A DNA stretch of 64,000 nucleotides from assembly GCF_030272615.1 (NCBI RefSeq), contig NC_081412.1, forward strand, positions 687,946,583 through 688,010,582. Reading direction: 5' to 3'. Positions 10,725-22,787 of the stretch are shown here, piece by piece (position 1 is the first letter of the stretch; every line of letters begins with the position of its first letter). Source of the stretch: Cryptomeria japonica. Taxonomy: Eukaryota > Streptophyta > Pinopsida > Cupressales > Cupressaceae. The position numbers were made by a program, and so were the translations under genes. A model generated the notes under the pieces. That model searched no databases, was not told where the DNA came from, and saw only the letters and a list, made by a program, of their open reading frames with translations.

Positions 10725-13700
10725 AGGCCACAGGTGAGATTGGAGTGGGTAGACTTTTGTGAAATGCATAAATGATTATTTGTGGTCTTATGCCGAATCA
10801 TTTTTGTAATCATTTTCGTGAGTCATAGTTTGTTAAAAAAACACAATATATTGAACTGTTATACGTAAATTTAAAAGAGGTTTGTGGATTGTGAACAAGA
10901 AAAATATTTGCAAAACACGCATTCTTTGCTTGAATTGTGTGGCTTCTTGCACCTCTACAACATGCTCTTTCTCTGTCTTCTTGATCTTCGCTTCTTACTT
11001 TCACTTGCTGAATGAAATGCATTGGTTTCAAGTGCCTATTTATGTGACATAATTTGAATTTGAATCAATGTTCTTTAATTTTTCTACCTACTATGTTGAA
11101 TTTGAATTTGAATCTTCATATTTCCCCATTTATGTCTGAGTTGATTGTTTTTGTTGTTCAATTCATGGCCTTACACAAGCGCTGTGATGGATGTAGGTGA
11201 TATGACTAGTAACGACGCTGAAGTGATCATATCATCCTAGTTCGAGCTGGACAAATGTGATAGGGAATGCAGAAAGGTGTTGAAAGGGTCCTATGGTTTG
11301 ACGCAGATGTGGACAAATTATGACCATTACGTGACATTTGATTGGCCACGTCAGTGTCCATGGGTGCTCACATGGCATGGGGTTGCCGTCATGTCATTTT
11401 GTATTGCCTCCAAGTAGGCTTATTTAGGCTTAATATGTTATTGTTTTAATGTTTAATGCAGACTTTAATGTTTTTATCATGGTCCATTTATTGGGCACGT
11501 GATCTTATTGGACATAACTCAAACTTATATTCAAATCAATGTGAATAGTTTAAATGTTTACGTGTGAACATAAAGATTTATATTTTGAATGCAAAAGATA
11601 CACTTTATGGTTAATTCATGTGATTGTTTAATGGTATTATTTATTTGTTCAATGTTGAACATGTGGTGGGACACACGTCGACAAGTACTGGGTGGTTAGG
11701 CAAACACCTATGGGCCCCTGACCGCCTAAGACCTATCACACGTTTAGGTCCCCACACACGTAATGGCTCCTATCCCCTACTTCAATTATATGATAAACCT
11801 ATTAAATCATTTAAGCTCATTAAATATTTATCTCTCTCTTTATATGATTGTTACAATATAATTATGATAAGATATAATAGTAATTCAAATACCTTCCATT
11901 TTTAAGCTATGCTTATGTAGACATTTCATAACCAAGCTTAAGAATACTTATATTTAGATTGGACATCATGAAATCTATAACTATCCACCGTATTATCATG
12001 AATAATTAGTTAATTTTTTATTCAACAATAATATGAGATGGATGAGTTTTCTTGCGAATCCCATACTCACATACAATGAATTTTCTATGGATAAAAATGG
12101 ATGGTATGATTAAGCCATGCCATTGACCAAACTATAGTCGTTAAGGTCTTTTTTTAATTGTTTTTAACAAAAGGAACCAAGTCATGTGACAACTTTATCT
12201 TTGGCATTAATGGCGACAAAATTGAAGGAAATTGTTGATTCCTACATCAATGATTTTAGTGGACTTGTTTGAATTTCTAACAAAAAACTAAGAGGAAGAT
12301 AATTTTACACGACATTAAATAGAGTGGTGGTCGTCAAACATCTGATGATAACGTTTTCTAGTGAATGTTGTGCCATTACATCTAGTGAAAATTTTGTTTT
12401 TGTAATGTAGCTTTGAGTAGCGAGTTTTTCTTTTTTTCTTGAATAGTAATTAGTTTTTGTTGTTATGATTTACTAATAATAACTATTTGTAATTTTTTTT
12501 ATAATTAGATAGTTTAAATTATATTTAAAACTATAGATTATAATTTAATTAGAATGCATGATTTTACTTGACATAATAAAGATAATTTAAGAAAATATTG
12601 TTTAGTTTGTATAGGTCATTTTCACTTGGTACATGATCAATATCACAATTGAAAAAAATATTGGAGTTTGTGTAATGTTTGCATGGGAAAAAAATTTGCA
12701 TGTCGAATTTTGTCTTTTAGAGAGTGTAATGTCTCACAAAGTGTTAATTGTGTGCCTATAGTAGATGTAAATATCTTAGGTTGTAAACACATGCTTGTCT
12801 GGTTTACAATGTTCATTGTTGCAACTATTTGTTCATAATTTGCTATGTATTTTTGTTGCTTGTCTACATCATGTATTACTACTTTTAGACATCAAAATGA
12901 TTTGGGAACCTTCAAATTTGTGCTAGGAAAAATTGCAATTCCTTCAGCCCGTGAACTTGTTGTAGAGGAACTATTGTATTCTTTGTTGCAATAAATAGAT
13001 GGGATATGATCCACTACAAATTTTTTATTCAATAGTGCATACTATTGGTGACAATTTCAAGTTTTCTTAAGTATAGCTATTGATGCAAATGCAGGTGCAC
13101 TTGTCAAAAGTTGTATAGAATTGGGAAGCTTTCTATACATGTTATGAGTTAACTATTATTTTTGTTGAAGTGGTTCATAATGGCAATGATCTGAGCTAGT
13201 CACAAAGAAAATTAAATTAAAGCTTTTTTTACTCTACGAGATTACAATATACTTAAGCTTTGGGTTGTGGGATTCCTTGCCATGTGTATATGTTAAGGCC
13301 ATAATAAATTTTTTTTGGAACCCTCAAGATCAATTTTTGCATATGGTAATCGGATCTTGGAAATGGGTGATTGCAATTGTAGTGGATGGTTGTTGTTTGT
13401 TACAATACATTGATCAAACATGTCAAAGTATGCTAATGCAAATTTATTTTGTATTGTCAATGCACTAGCAAAGGATTGAGCCATAAATAATTGTAAGGAA
13501 ATTGCACCGAACTATTCACCTGCCACAAAAGCTACATCATCAAACATGCTTTCACCACATGTAATAGAAAACATAACATGTTGACAAAGTCCAAGTTTAT
13601 CGAATGCATTTGCAATTGTGCTCAAAACATAGTCTAAATTTCAATATACTATTGACAATTGTGATTGCATGTTTTGAAGATACTTGCATGTGTTTATCCT

Positions 13701-16700
13701 CAAAAACACAAAGCTCATAATATGCAATACTTGGATTTACATCATGAAAAAGAATTATATTGTAGGATTACATACAATTTTATTGAAATTCAAGAACAAT
13801 TTTTTGTGCATTAACGACCAAATACAATGGGTATGTTCAACCATCATGCTAGCCATTGCACACAGAATGTGTCACCCCAAAGTCCAATTTCACCATTGGC
13901 ATTGATCTGTGTGGCTGAAAGCCTCATTATACATAGATATGTATTTTTTTCATGTATATTATGTAAATTATAAAACATTGTTGGATGTAACTTTAAGTTC
14001 TTTAGAACTTAGAGATATAAGATAACTATTGTGAATACATTGCAATAAATTATCTACAAGAGCATTGCATAATTCATTTGGTGTATATCAACAATGAAGT
14101 AAAGCACGTATTGTGTCAAATAGGCAATCACCAACTTATAGTTGAATGAATCAATTTAGAAACAATGCAAATAGTGCAACCCTTCATTATTGACGCCATT
14201 TGTCAATTGTGCTTTGGAATGTGGTTTATATGTGTAAAGACGTAAACGATCTAACTCAATAATAAAACAAAAAACTCTTTTTTATTAAATAAATTCATAA
14301 TTCTCTTAATAAATTCATTTACCTCTCTTTAGTATTATCTGTAATTCAATAACAACATTTAATTAAGATTCTTACATACACGAATTCCATGATCGATATC
14401 GTATTTCTATATTCAATAAGAGATATAAATAGTATCATTACATCATAGAGTATCTTCATATTAATTCAATCATTCTATGCATCGTTATCGATTACAATAC
14501 AAAACTTGGGCTTTCCAATTTGCCTTAAGATGAAATATATAAATTTACATGTATTTCAAATAAGTGACAAGATACATCCTTTGATGTTCAATTTCCTAAG
14601 CTATCTTCAATGCAATCTTTTGTATGAAGACGAGAACAAGATTCAAGTGATTTTTCCACCCAACCTTGAAGTATACACTTCCCCGGAATTCTTAATCAAT
14701 TTAGAATACCCAACCCTGCACGAATTACTTAGCAAGAAGAATTCGATTTACAAGATGGAATCTGGTGTGTGCCTAGAATGATACATGCATTTTCTATTTT
14801 TCTAACTCAATTAAGAAATAAGCAAGATCATAACAAGGATATGGTAGAGAACATAAATAAATCCATCTATTTTAGTGGTCAATAAGTTACTCGGCCGAGT
14901 ATAATGCCATGCATAGCAAATAATCATAGTTTGGAAAAAAAACTATTTTCTTTATGATTCCACATTCGACACCCATCCCGGAAGGTAAACTTTCGCTTAA
15001 TACATGTCAAGCACATTCAGTCGTCTATCATGCCTATTTTCTTTCATTTCACATCTTTTAAATACACATAAAATGTACTTCCATTCACAAGCATTCATAG
15101 TTCATATACAATCGAATCATAGATTTAGTCTGCAAGTAAACAATCAATCTTTTCAGTTCTAATAAAAGGTGTGACTCATGCATGCCCATATTGCATATAA
15201 ATTACAAAAAAACAAAGAGTACACATTCTTGTAGTTTATTCCTCCTAAGTTTCAAGTTTACTTTCACAGTATTACAAATCCACTAACGGGTTTGTTGATT
15301 ACCAATATCTGTAATTACAATTACTGAGTGTAAACAAAGAATAAAAATCATAAACTTGCATTCCAAACAATAATAAAATACATAAATCTATAACTCAGTT
15401 TCAATAATATGAATGTTTGGGTTTGCTATAGAACATCTATAGTTTTGCTACAAAACATCTATAGTTTTGCTACAGGAGAAATAACTTCTAATAATATCGA
15501 TATACTACAAAATTTCTAGAATGTTTTAGAATTTTTGGATTAAAAAGGAGCATTTCAGTTCAGAATTACTATCTCACTAGTTCTCTATCGTTCTAGTTTT
15601 AGAAAATGGTTGAAGGAATATCTGAAATTCTGGGTGTTTTTATCAAGTTTACAACCCTTTAGGAAAAAGATCTGAACTTTATGTAAATAAAAACAATGAT
15701 TCTTATGTACGTGAATGTATATATATATATATATATACTCTGCTGATGTATCTTCAACATTTGATCAGAAATACAAGAATACCAGAAAATTCATTCTCAA
15801 CAAACAAATAATTAAATGATAGTCTGCTGTCATATAACTATGCTCAGTCAATCTATTCATAGGAGATTATCAGATAACTTATAGTTTAAAATTCAGAAGA
15901 ATATCCCAACATTTTAGAGCCTACCTGTGAGCTCTGAGTTGATTCTACAGAAGATTGTTGTTGTATTGTTGCCAATTCGTTTGTCAAAAATCCTCTGTCT
16001 GCAATTATCCTTTTTCTGTATCCTACATTTACCTTCTAGTTGTGTCTTCTTCCTAAATGATTTCTCTATATTCTTCTTCCTATTTTTCCAATGTTACTGT
16101 CGTTGTCCTCTCATTTACCAAGCAACAATATGAATTATGCTGGATTAGTGCTATGTTTCCTCCTCATTTTCAGCCTACACCCACTACTATTACTGTTTAC
16201 CATGCCACCCACGTAACACGTCTAACAGTTCACATGACACTTGGCTTGCGACTGTACCATGTAAGGCCCGTTTCCAATGGCTTACACCATGTAGTGACCA
16301 TGCTTTACGACACAATCTGTATGCTATTCAAACACACCGTGGTTGTTATTGGGATAGTTGATATCACTATTGACTCCCATTCGCTCCAAACAATGGGCTT
16401 TGTTCCAGTTTTCCAGGGTGAGTTGGTCGGCTAAACTCCAGGTAAGTACTAGTTTACAACTAACAACAAATAGTCTTAAAAGCATTGGTTGCATGCAATG
16501 TCAATTACCTTACACCGACTCATTTAACTTTTCGAAAGATGCGATACTCTCAATGCATAGAGTATAACAAGTTAACTTGCAAATGATATTTAGTTTTCGA
16601 TATTATTCATTAAGAATTTATTGTTGAATCTGCCAAAATATATGTATTATATACACACCTTCGTAAGTATATATAAGGCAATTCACTAAGTTAAATATTT

Positions 16701-17674
16701 CAGTTTCATGTTCAAATGTATATATGTATAACTATATATTTATATACATGTGTTTATCCGAATTGGTAACATATATATATATATATATACATACATATGT
16801 TTTGTTCGATTTCTTACACACACACACACACACATGATTTTCAAATACAAAAGAAATATCAAATAAGCATGATATTTCATCCATTTACACATTATTTGCA
16901 CACAAAGAATGCATATATCTATGATCAATATACATAATTAATATTCTTTTTAACAATCATTTAAAAAAAATCAATCTTGCTTTGAATTAAAGAAATGTCA
17001 TTTACAATCACTTATGCAAATTCATTATTTGAATTTGATCCAACACTAAATTAAGTCTTGTAAAAGATGCGCATATGCATTCTAAAGTGGTGTGTGAGAT
17101 TCCATCTATTCTACCGAAGTCCATGAGCTAAGACAACTCTACCTGAACCCTATTCTCACCTTCATCCGTGTTCACCTATTCCTGCATTCACTTGCACTCA
17201 ATTGCTCATTAGCAATAGCAATCCCCAATAAAAATAATACTAATCATTCAATTGAATTTACATATTAAAAGAAAACAATTTAAATCATTCCATTGCATTT
17301 AAATTTTCATTTCATTTCCATTTCAATTTCTTTTCATAAACGAAAAATAAACATTATTTTCCTAATTAAATAATTATAGATAAATATGGTTCGTGACAAT
17401 ATGTCTCTACTATAATTGCCTTTTGTGAGACTTTTTGTTTCTTTGGAGGAGTGTCCATAAGCATATTGCTGAATTAGAAGTTCGATCAAAAAGTCTTATT
17501 TTGAAATTGATTTAAATATGTACTAACTTAGAAATGTAAAATGCAGAGAAAAAGATAGCTTTAGAAGCTCCTCCTTACACCCATGTTTTATATTGCTCCA
17601 TTGTCAAACGGGTGGTTATTGAATTCAACATTCATTACTTTGGAATAAGAAATCTATCTGTTTGATTTGTACAG
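10725..17674. other. Long AT-rich region without recognised genes
   Basis: Both strands were read for element or host-gene motifs and none was convincing. Microsatellites occur at 15718-15737 (TA) and 16770-16835 (TA then CA). Short open frames (for example 14506-14781, 16057-16434 and 13293-13484 on the minus strand) have no recognisable motif. It could be intergenic DNA or ancient element debris. Confidence 0.5.
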
Positions 17675-18045
17675 GTTGACAGGAAATTAACTAAGCAAAC
17701 CGTTATGACTTCGGTTTATGGAGTGACATATGTTCGAGCTCGTGACCAAATAAAAGGGATGCTAAAAAAAAGGGGTTGCACTGCAAATGATAAAGCACTG
17801 AATTATCCATTGTGCTATGTTTTGTTAAGTCTCCTAATTTTTCTCCACTATGTTTTAGAGAAATTGAAGAATTCAAGCGATGTGGGATACACATCATCAT
17901 AGTTTTCTTTAATCTATTTGTCAAAGTTCATTATGAGATATAACTAACCAAACAAGTTCTAATGTTAGGGAGACTCTAATAGCATTGGGAGAAATGTTTT
18001 AACTCTACACAGGATATTATGACTTGAATAGCTGATTATACTAAG
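17675..18045 (+). pseudogene. Phage-type organellar RNA polymerase (RpoT) fragment, two exons
   Basis: Nuclear RpoT genes encode single-subunit T7-like polymerases that transcribe mitochondrial or plastid DNA. Exon A (17675-17823) follows a tttgtacag acceptor and reads [19 protein letters not shown]. This is the fingers O-helix segment of the family, with the Arg, Lys and Tyr-Gly that bind the incoming nucleotide in T7 polymerase. It ends at a gttaagt donor. A 145-bp intron ends in tgttag. Exon B (17969-18045) continues in the matching phase with ETLIALGEMF, then has a TAA, a frame change and a TGA where the family has Trp, before a gtatttg donor. The rest of the gene is not in the window, so this is a fragment of a pseudogene. 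Family assignment is from recognised motifs, not a search. Confidence 0.8.
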
Positions 18046-18335
18046 GTATTTGCTTCCCTTTACCCAATTATCTATACCAAAGTTGCATATATTTTTTATT
18101 TAAGATTGATATTGACTCGAGTTGTTACATAGCTTATCTATGTCCCTGGCATTTTGTTGGGTATATGTGGTACCTGTTTTCATGTATATTACATTAGTCA
18201 ATAGTTTGTCCATAAAATTGACAGTTTTTTAACAATTGTACAATATTATTCTCTCTTATCCATTAGCAGATATTTTCATTCATAAAAAGAACATTTTTTT
18301 GTACTTTATACATTTATATTTTCTCACATAATTAT
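18046..18335. other. Host sequence between RpoT fragment and Copia-1
   Basis: AT-rich sequence following the exon B donor site, plausibly intronic DNA of the RpoT pseudogene. It ends in attat (18331-18335), the candidate target-site duplication of Copia-1. Confidence 0.4.
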
Positions 18336-18493
18336 TGTTGGAATCGTTTGTCGTTGCGTCAAAATCTTGAACTATCAATGCTCACTACAAATGCTAGACT
18401 TAACCCAAATCCACGAGAGGCTCACTTCCATGTTATGAATCCCAAGATCAACATTGAACGCCTCAATGACAAGGGGGAAACTCACTACGAACA
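18336..18493 (-). repeat. 158-bp LTR (candidate 3' LTR of Copia-1)
   Basis: The plus strand runs from tgttggaatcg to cactacgaaca. It aligns without gaps to 47630-47787 with about 29 differences in 158. On the minus strand it directly follows a polypurine tract, as a 3' LTR should. The short length and the nearby primer site also resemble a TRIM-type miniature element. Confidence 0.65.
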
Positions 18494-18509
18494 ATCCCCC
18501 CCCCTCCCC
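18494..18509 (-). promoter_or_regulatory. Polypurine tract before the 158-bp LTR
   Basis: On the minus strand the sequence is ggggaggggggggatt immediately before the LTR start tgttcg. This is the expected position and composition for priming plus-strand DNA synthesis. Confidence 0.7.
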
Positions 18510-18544
18510 AACGTGACCCGAGGGATTTAAACCCATGACCCATG

Positions 18545-19047
18545 GCTCTGATACCGCTTGTTCGAGTACAATCAACACTGAGAGGGGGGGTGAATCAGTG
18601 TTGATAATTTTAATAACTTTTGCAATTTTGATCAAAGGAATCAACATGAAATGATAAGCATATGCATCATAATGAACAACACAAAATTACACAATGATAT
18701 GTCTCGAGTGGAAACTCTCCTGGGGAATAAAACCACCCGAATTGCCTCACTGGCTTATCTTAAAATGAATGCTTTACAATATCTTGAATTGAGTGTTTTA
18801 CAAATATCACTGATAGTGCTACGTCACTGGTAGTCTTTTTCAATGCCTCACTAGATTATCTATACTTTCAACACAAGGAATAGTTTGAATTATATATATA
18901 GAGTCTTTGCTCTATTTCACTTCTTATCATCTTCTAATCTCACATGAGTATTAGAACCAATTGTATAATTTTTTACAGTGTTCACATACAAAATATCATT
19001 GCATATTAACATGTATAGACACAAAAGTATCATGTAGAGAAAAAGTT
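18545..19047 (-). repeat. Primer-binding site and partial LTR of another copia-like element
   Basis: On the minus strand ggtatcagagcc (18545-18555), a tRNA-iMet-type primer site, follows a sequence ending actcgaaca (18559). That upstream sequence has LTR features: a TATA stretch (ctatatatata, about 18892-18902) and an end close to gattcacccccctctcag, a phrase also present at the same place in the LTR ends at 31100 and 38431. Its upper part was displaced by the solo LTR that begins at 19053 and may continue above 40170. Only about 55 bp separate this primer site from the neighbouring polypurine tract, which is a TRIM-like spacing. Confidence 0.5.
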
Positions 19048-19438
19048 GTTCTTGTATGCGAGAAAGAAGGGTTAGTCAATCAAGAGCACACACAACCTAC
19101 ATACCAATGAAACATTACATGAAAGAGATCAAATGAACAAAACAAGTTAAATCATTAGTCTCCTAAAACTGTTCCATTGTTCTCTATCTCCAAGGATTCT
19201 TCAAATCAAGATTGCTCTCAAATTATATGAGCACTAGATCATTATAATGACTACCTAAACAATGAGGGATGAATTGATAAAGATCTATACTAAGATCTAT
19301 TGATATGATATTGATAAACTATGATATGATAAAAGATGGTGAAGCTAAGATGAGTTCAGGCTAACATGATATGCTATGCTAATGGGATAATTCTAATACT
19401 AGAATGCTCCTAAATGCTTAAGCTTTGCAAATAGAGGC

Positions 19439-20214
19439 TGTAGACACCTAAAATTGTCTAGTCTAATTAAATAAATATTTTATTTATTTATTTAATTATC
19501 TAAGATTAATTCTTCTATTAATTAAATAAATCTTTATTTATTTAATTAATTCATTTATCCTCTTCTAGCCTTATTTCTCATTTAAATAAATACATTTCTT
19601 TATTTAAATTATCCTTTTCCTAAATTAAATAAATATCTTATTTATTTAATTAACCCACTTCTTCTATTAATTAAATAAATCTTTATTTATTTAATTAATT
19701 CATTAAGCTTTTCTACCCATGACACATGTCATTCATCTCTTAATTCCTACACTACCTACCCTTTCATTATTTTATTATTTCTTTTACCTACCCTCTAATC
19801 ATAGCCGACCTCCTTTTACACCTCTCAATCTTATCCCTCCATTTCTTATAGTGTCTTCTATATAAGGAGATGCTTCCTTCATTATCAAACCCTAATTAAT
19901 TATCCTAATGAGCTAACTACTTGATCAATTGGCTACTTGGCATATGCGATCCTACTTGCAACCACATTCCGTTCTTTGTTGAGCTCTTGTGCACATAAAA
20001 TCTGAGAGCAAATATATCAAACAAAATCAATGGAGATCCAAACCCTATTGGACATGTGATGGTATAATCTTAGTGATTTCGTTTGATTTGCATTGTCTTA
20101 GATAATCTTCATATGTTATGGTGGATCTTTGTTGTTGTTAGGCTAGGGTTTTGTGGTTGAATTCATTTAGCCTTTCAATATCGTTATTATTGTTATCCAT
20201 TTTCACCATATACA
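19439..20214 (+). repeat. Gypsy-1 5' LTR
   Basis: The 776-bp LTR runs from tgtagacacc to catataca. The upstream half holds two copies of a palindromic block (ttaattaaataaatcttt..., about 19512 and 19667). A TATA motif ctatataagg lies at 19857-19866, so the transcript should start shortly after it. It lacks 15 bp that the 3' LTR and the solo copy at 5302-6081 both have. Confidence 0.95.
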
Positions 20215-20216
20215 TT

Positions 20217-20233
20217 TTGGCACGCCCCGTGGG
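20217..20233 (+). promoter_or_regulatory. Gypsy-1 primer-binding site (candidate)
   Basis: The sequence ttggcacgccccgtggg begins two bases after the LTR end. Position and GC content fit a tRNA primer site of the TGGC type seen in plant gypsy elements. I cannot name the tRNA with confidence. Confidence 0.55.
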
Positions 20234-20384
20234 CCATGGATTTTTGTTAGATCTGTGTTTTTTTTTTTTTTTTTTTGCAGATTTTTCTAACCCTATATTG
20301 TTGTTTTGTAAAACAATTTGGAGAATAATCTTGTGCAGCTAGGGTTTTGGACACAAAATCAAGATCTTAGAGAGATTCAATCAT

Positions 20385-21215
20385 ATCTCAAAAACGGCTA
20401 GGAAATTTTGCACCAAATGTTTTTTGCAGGTTGAAGAAAGTATCAGGAGCTCTCAATACAAAATTCAGAATTTTTGGAGCACATTTTCATTTTCTATGAA
20501 TTTTTTATAATTTTTCATAAAAAAATAATTTTGAGAGTAAATGAGAGAATTTTTTGGATTTTCTTACATTTTTGGAAATATCTCATAATTATAAACAGGA
20601 TTTGTTCTTTGTGATTTTAATTTTGATGCAAAATATTTTCCTAAAAATCGGATTTTTAAAAATTAGGGTTTTTCCTTATTTTGATCAGATCTCACAAACG
20701 GATTTTAATTTTGACATAAAATTTTTTTTGCAAGTCAGGAAAAGTATTAGAAGGATTCATTAAAAATTTCAAATTGTTTGGATCACTTGTTAAATTTATA
20801 TGAATTTTTTATGATTTTTCATAAAAAATTAATTTTGAGAGCAAATTAGCGAATTTTTCAGATTTTCTTACATTTTTGGAAATCTCTCAAAATTATACAT
20901 AGGATCTATTCTTTGTGATTTTAAATTTGATGCAAAATCATTCCTCAAAAATCAGATCTTTGAAAATTAGGGTTTTGCATTATTTTACTCATATCTCACA
21001 AACTGCTTGGATTTGTTGCAGAAATTTTTTTATGCAGGTTTGGAAGACCATCAAGACTTTTCAGTAAAAATTTTAGATTTTTGGATCGATTTTGCATTTT
21101 ATATGAATTTTTTATGATTTTTCATAAAAAATTAATTTTTCGAGCAAATTAGCAAATTTTTTGGATTTTCTTATATTTCTGGAAATCTCTTGAAATTTTA
21201 CAGGTGGTCTTTTTT
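20385..21215 (+). repeat. About 304-bp tandem repeats in the Gypsy-1 leader
   Basis: The anchor tttttcataa recurs at 20511, 20815 and 21118 (spacing 304 and 303 bp). Each anchor is followed by attttgagag-like sequence and aatttttggattttcttacat. About 2.7 units are present. The units are AT-rich and non-coding. Confidence 0.85.
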
Positions 21216-22787
21216 TATGATGAATCATATATTTGAATTGGTCAACAAAACGCATTGTTGAAGGCCCCTATTTCACAAAGTCTTTTGGATCTAAAATTAC
21301 CTAACTTGTGTGCTTGTAGGAAGGGGTGATCATTTGAAACAATCCAAACTACTAATAAATCTTTACTGCAGGTCCTTGGCAAGGGTTTTTGGATTTTTAT
21401 TGTGTGCCTTGTTTTCATAGACTAGTAAACACTTCAATTGGTGCACTAAAATTGAATCATTGTCTTTTGTGTCTTGAGCAATAGGCTCTTTTTGTTTAAT
21501 CTTTAGAGGGCCTGTCTTCTCGTGTGGTCATTAAGACTACTAGTGAGAAGAGAATGAACCAAGTGGTAGCGAGGAAAACCCACCTCTTCCAAACCACTAT
21601 AAACAACTGTATTCATGGTGAAAACTATGGATAACGTGTGCTGATTAGTTCATACCGACACTATGTCTCCCCATAAACCCGTTTGATCAAATTTATTTGA
21701 TAAGTTGTAGGGTGTAACCCCTACCGGCTGGGAGCCTTTTGTATTTACAGAGTTGAAAGTGCCGTATGTATGGCCACACAAGTGGATGCCCTTACTAGCA
21801 CCTTTTTGTTTTAGAAGCCCAAATCCTTCTAGTTGTTGGGGCAGGAGGTCGGACCTCTGGTAGCAGCCCACACACATACAGTTCTTAGTAGAGATACAAA
21901 GTTCACCACGGGGAGTTTTCATGGGGACTGATGCTTGGCTGACCCAAGAAGTGAGTGCCGAGGGTGGAGCAAGTGAGGTCAAGCATCTAAGTATCCACTC
22001 TGAATAGTGTAGCCTCAGGGGTAAAACCTCATGTGGGATCAACAACTATTGTCTTGGCCAGCCATAAGAATTGTGCTTGACTTATTTTAAACATTCAAAA
22101 CATTCAAGACCAAACAACAAAACATTGTGTCTTTTGTGTCTTCAAGTGTATGCAAAATATTTTTACATCAAACAACACACTTTTCTTGGAGTCATTTTGA
22201 GTCTAAACACTTGCAAATGTTGAGTCCTCGTCAACATTGTGTCCTCTTGTCATGAAAAACAGTCAAACATTCAGATTTGGTCACAACCAATAACTTCACA
22301 AATTGGAAAAATTTTACAGTCCAGCAAACAAGAGCAATCAGTTTCGGAATTCTTGAGCTTCCTAGGTTGTTTCTCTAGGTTTTCATCTAGCATTCAACTT
22401 GTCTTTGGGTCTCACAAAGTCCATCATTGCTTTACATCTTGCATTAAATTTACATTTGTCTAAACTTGAGTCAAAAGGTCACTTGCTTGTCCTCATCATA
22501 CTTTGTCAACACACTACATACAACAACATTTTGCTAAGTGGTCCCTCATCAAGGTCTATCACCTTTGGGTCTCATTTGGTCTTACTTAGAGTCAAGGTCA
22601 ACTTACCTCATCAAGAGAAACTATCCTCTCTTTGGAAGTCACACCTACTCTACTACATACATACTTGGTCTTACACTTTGGACATTGCAAGTACACTTCA
22701 TATTCATTTACATTCCATCCAACCCTTGGTCTTCCATACTTTTCCAATTTTCATCTAGTCTCACACATCTCGATCAATACCTAGTTC
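21216..22787 (+). other. Gypsy-1 untranslated leader
   Basis: No ORF on the element strand fits gag. A relatively GC-rich block (about 21650-22060) stands out from the AT-rich flanks, and a 131-codon antisense frame crosses it without a recognised motif. Packaging or splicing signals would be expected in this leader, but none can be named from sequence alone. Confidence 0.45.

Noticed and set aside
13293-13900. Minus-strand stretches that read like decayed coding sequence (for example ALAYFDMFDQCIVTNNN)
   Set aside because: Frames change every 100-200 bases and I could not connect them to any family.
14506-14781. 91-codon plus-strand ORF with protein-like composition
   Set aside because: No recognised motif, no splice context and a length common by chance in AT-rich DNA; kept only as a note.
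16770-16835. Possible regulatory element in alternating TA/CA sequence
   Set aside because: Plain dinucleotide microsatellites with nothing to link them to a gene.
18520-18555. Possible tRNA gene, because of a T-loop-like gggatttaaaccc followed by ggctctgatacc
   Set aside because: No D or anticodon arm upstream; the sequence is better explained as a retroelement primer-binding site region.
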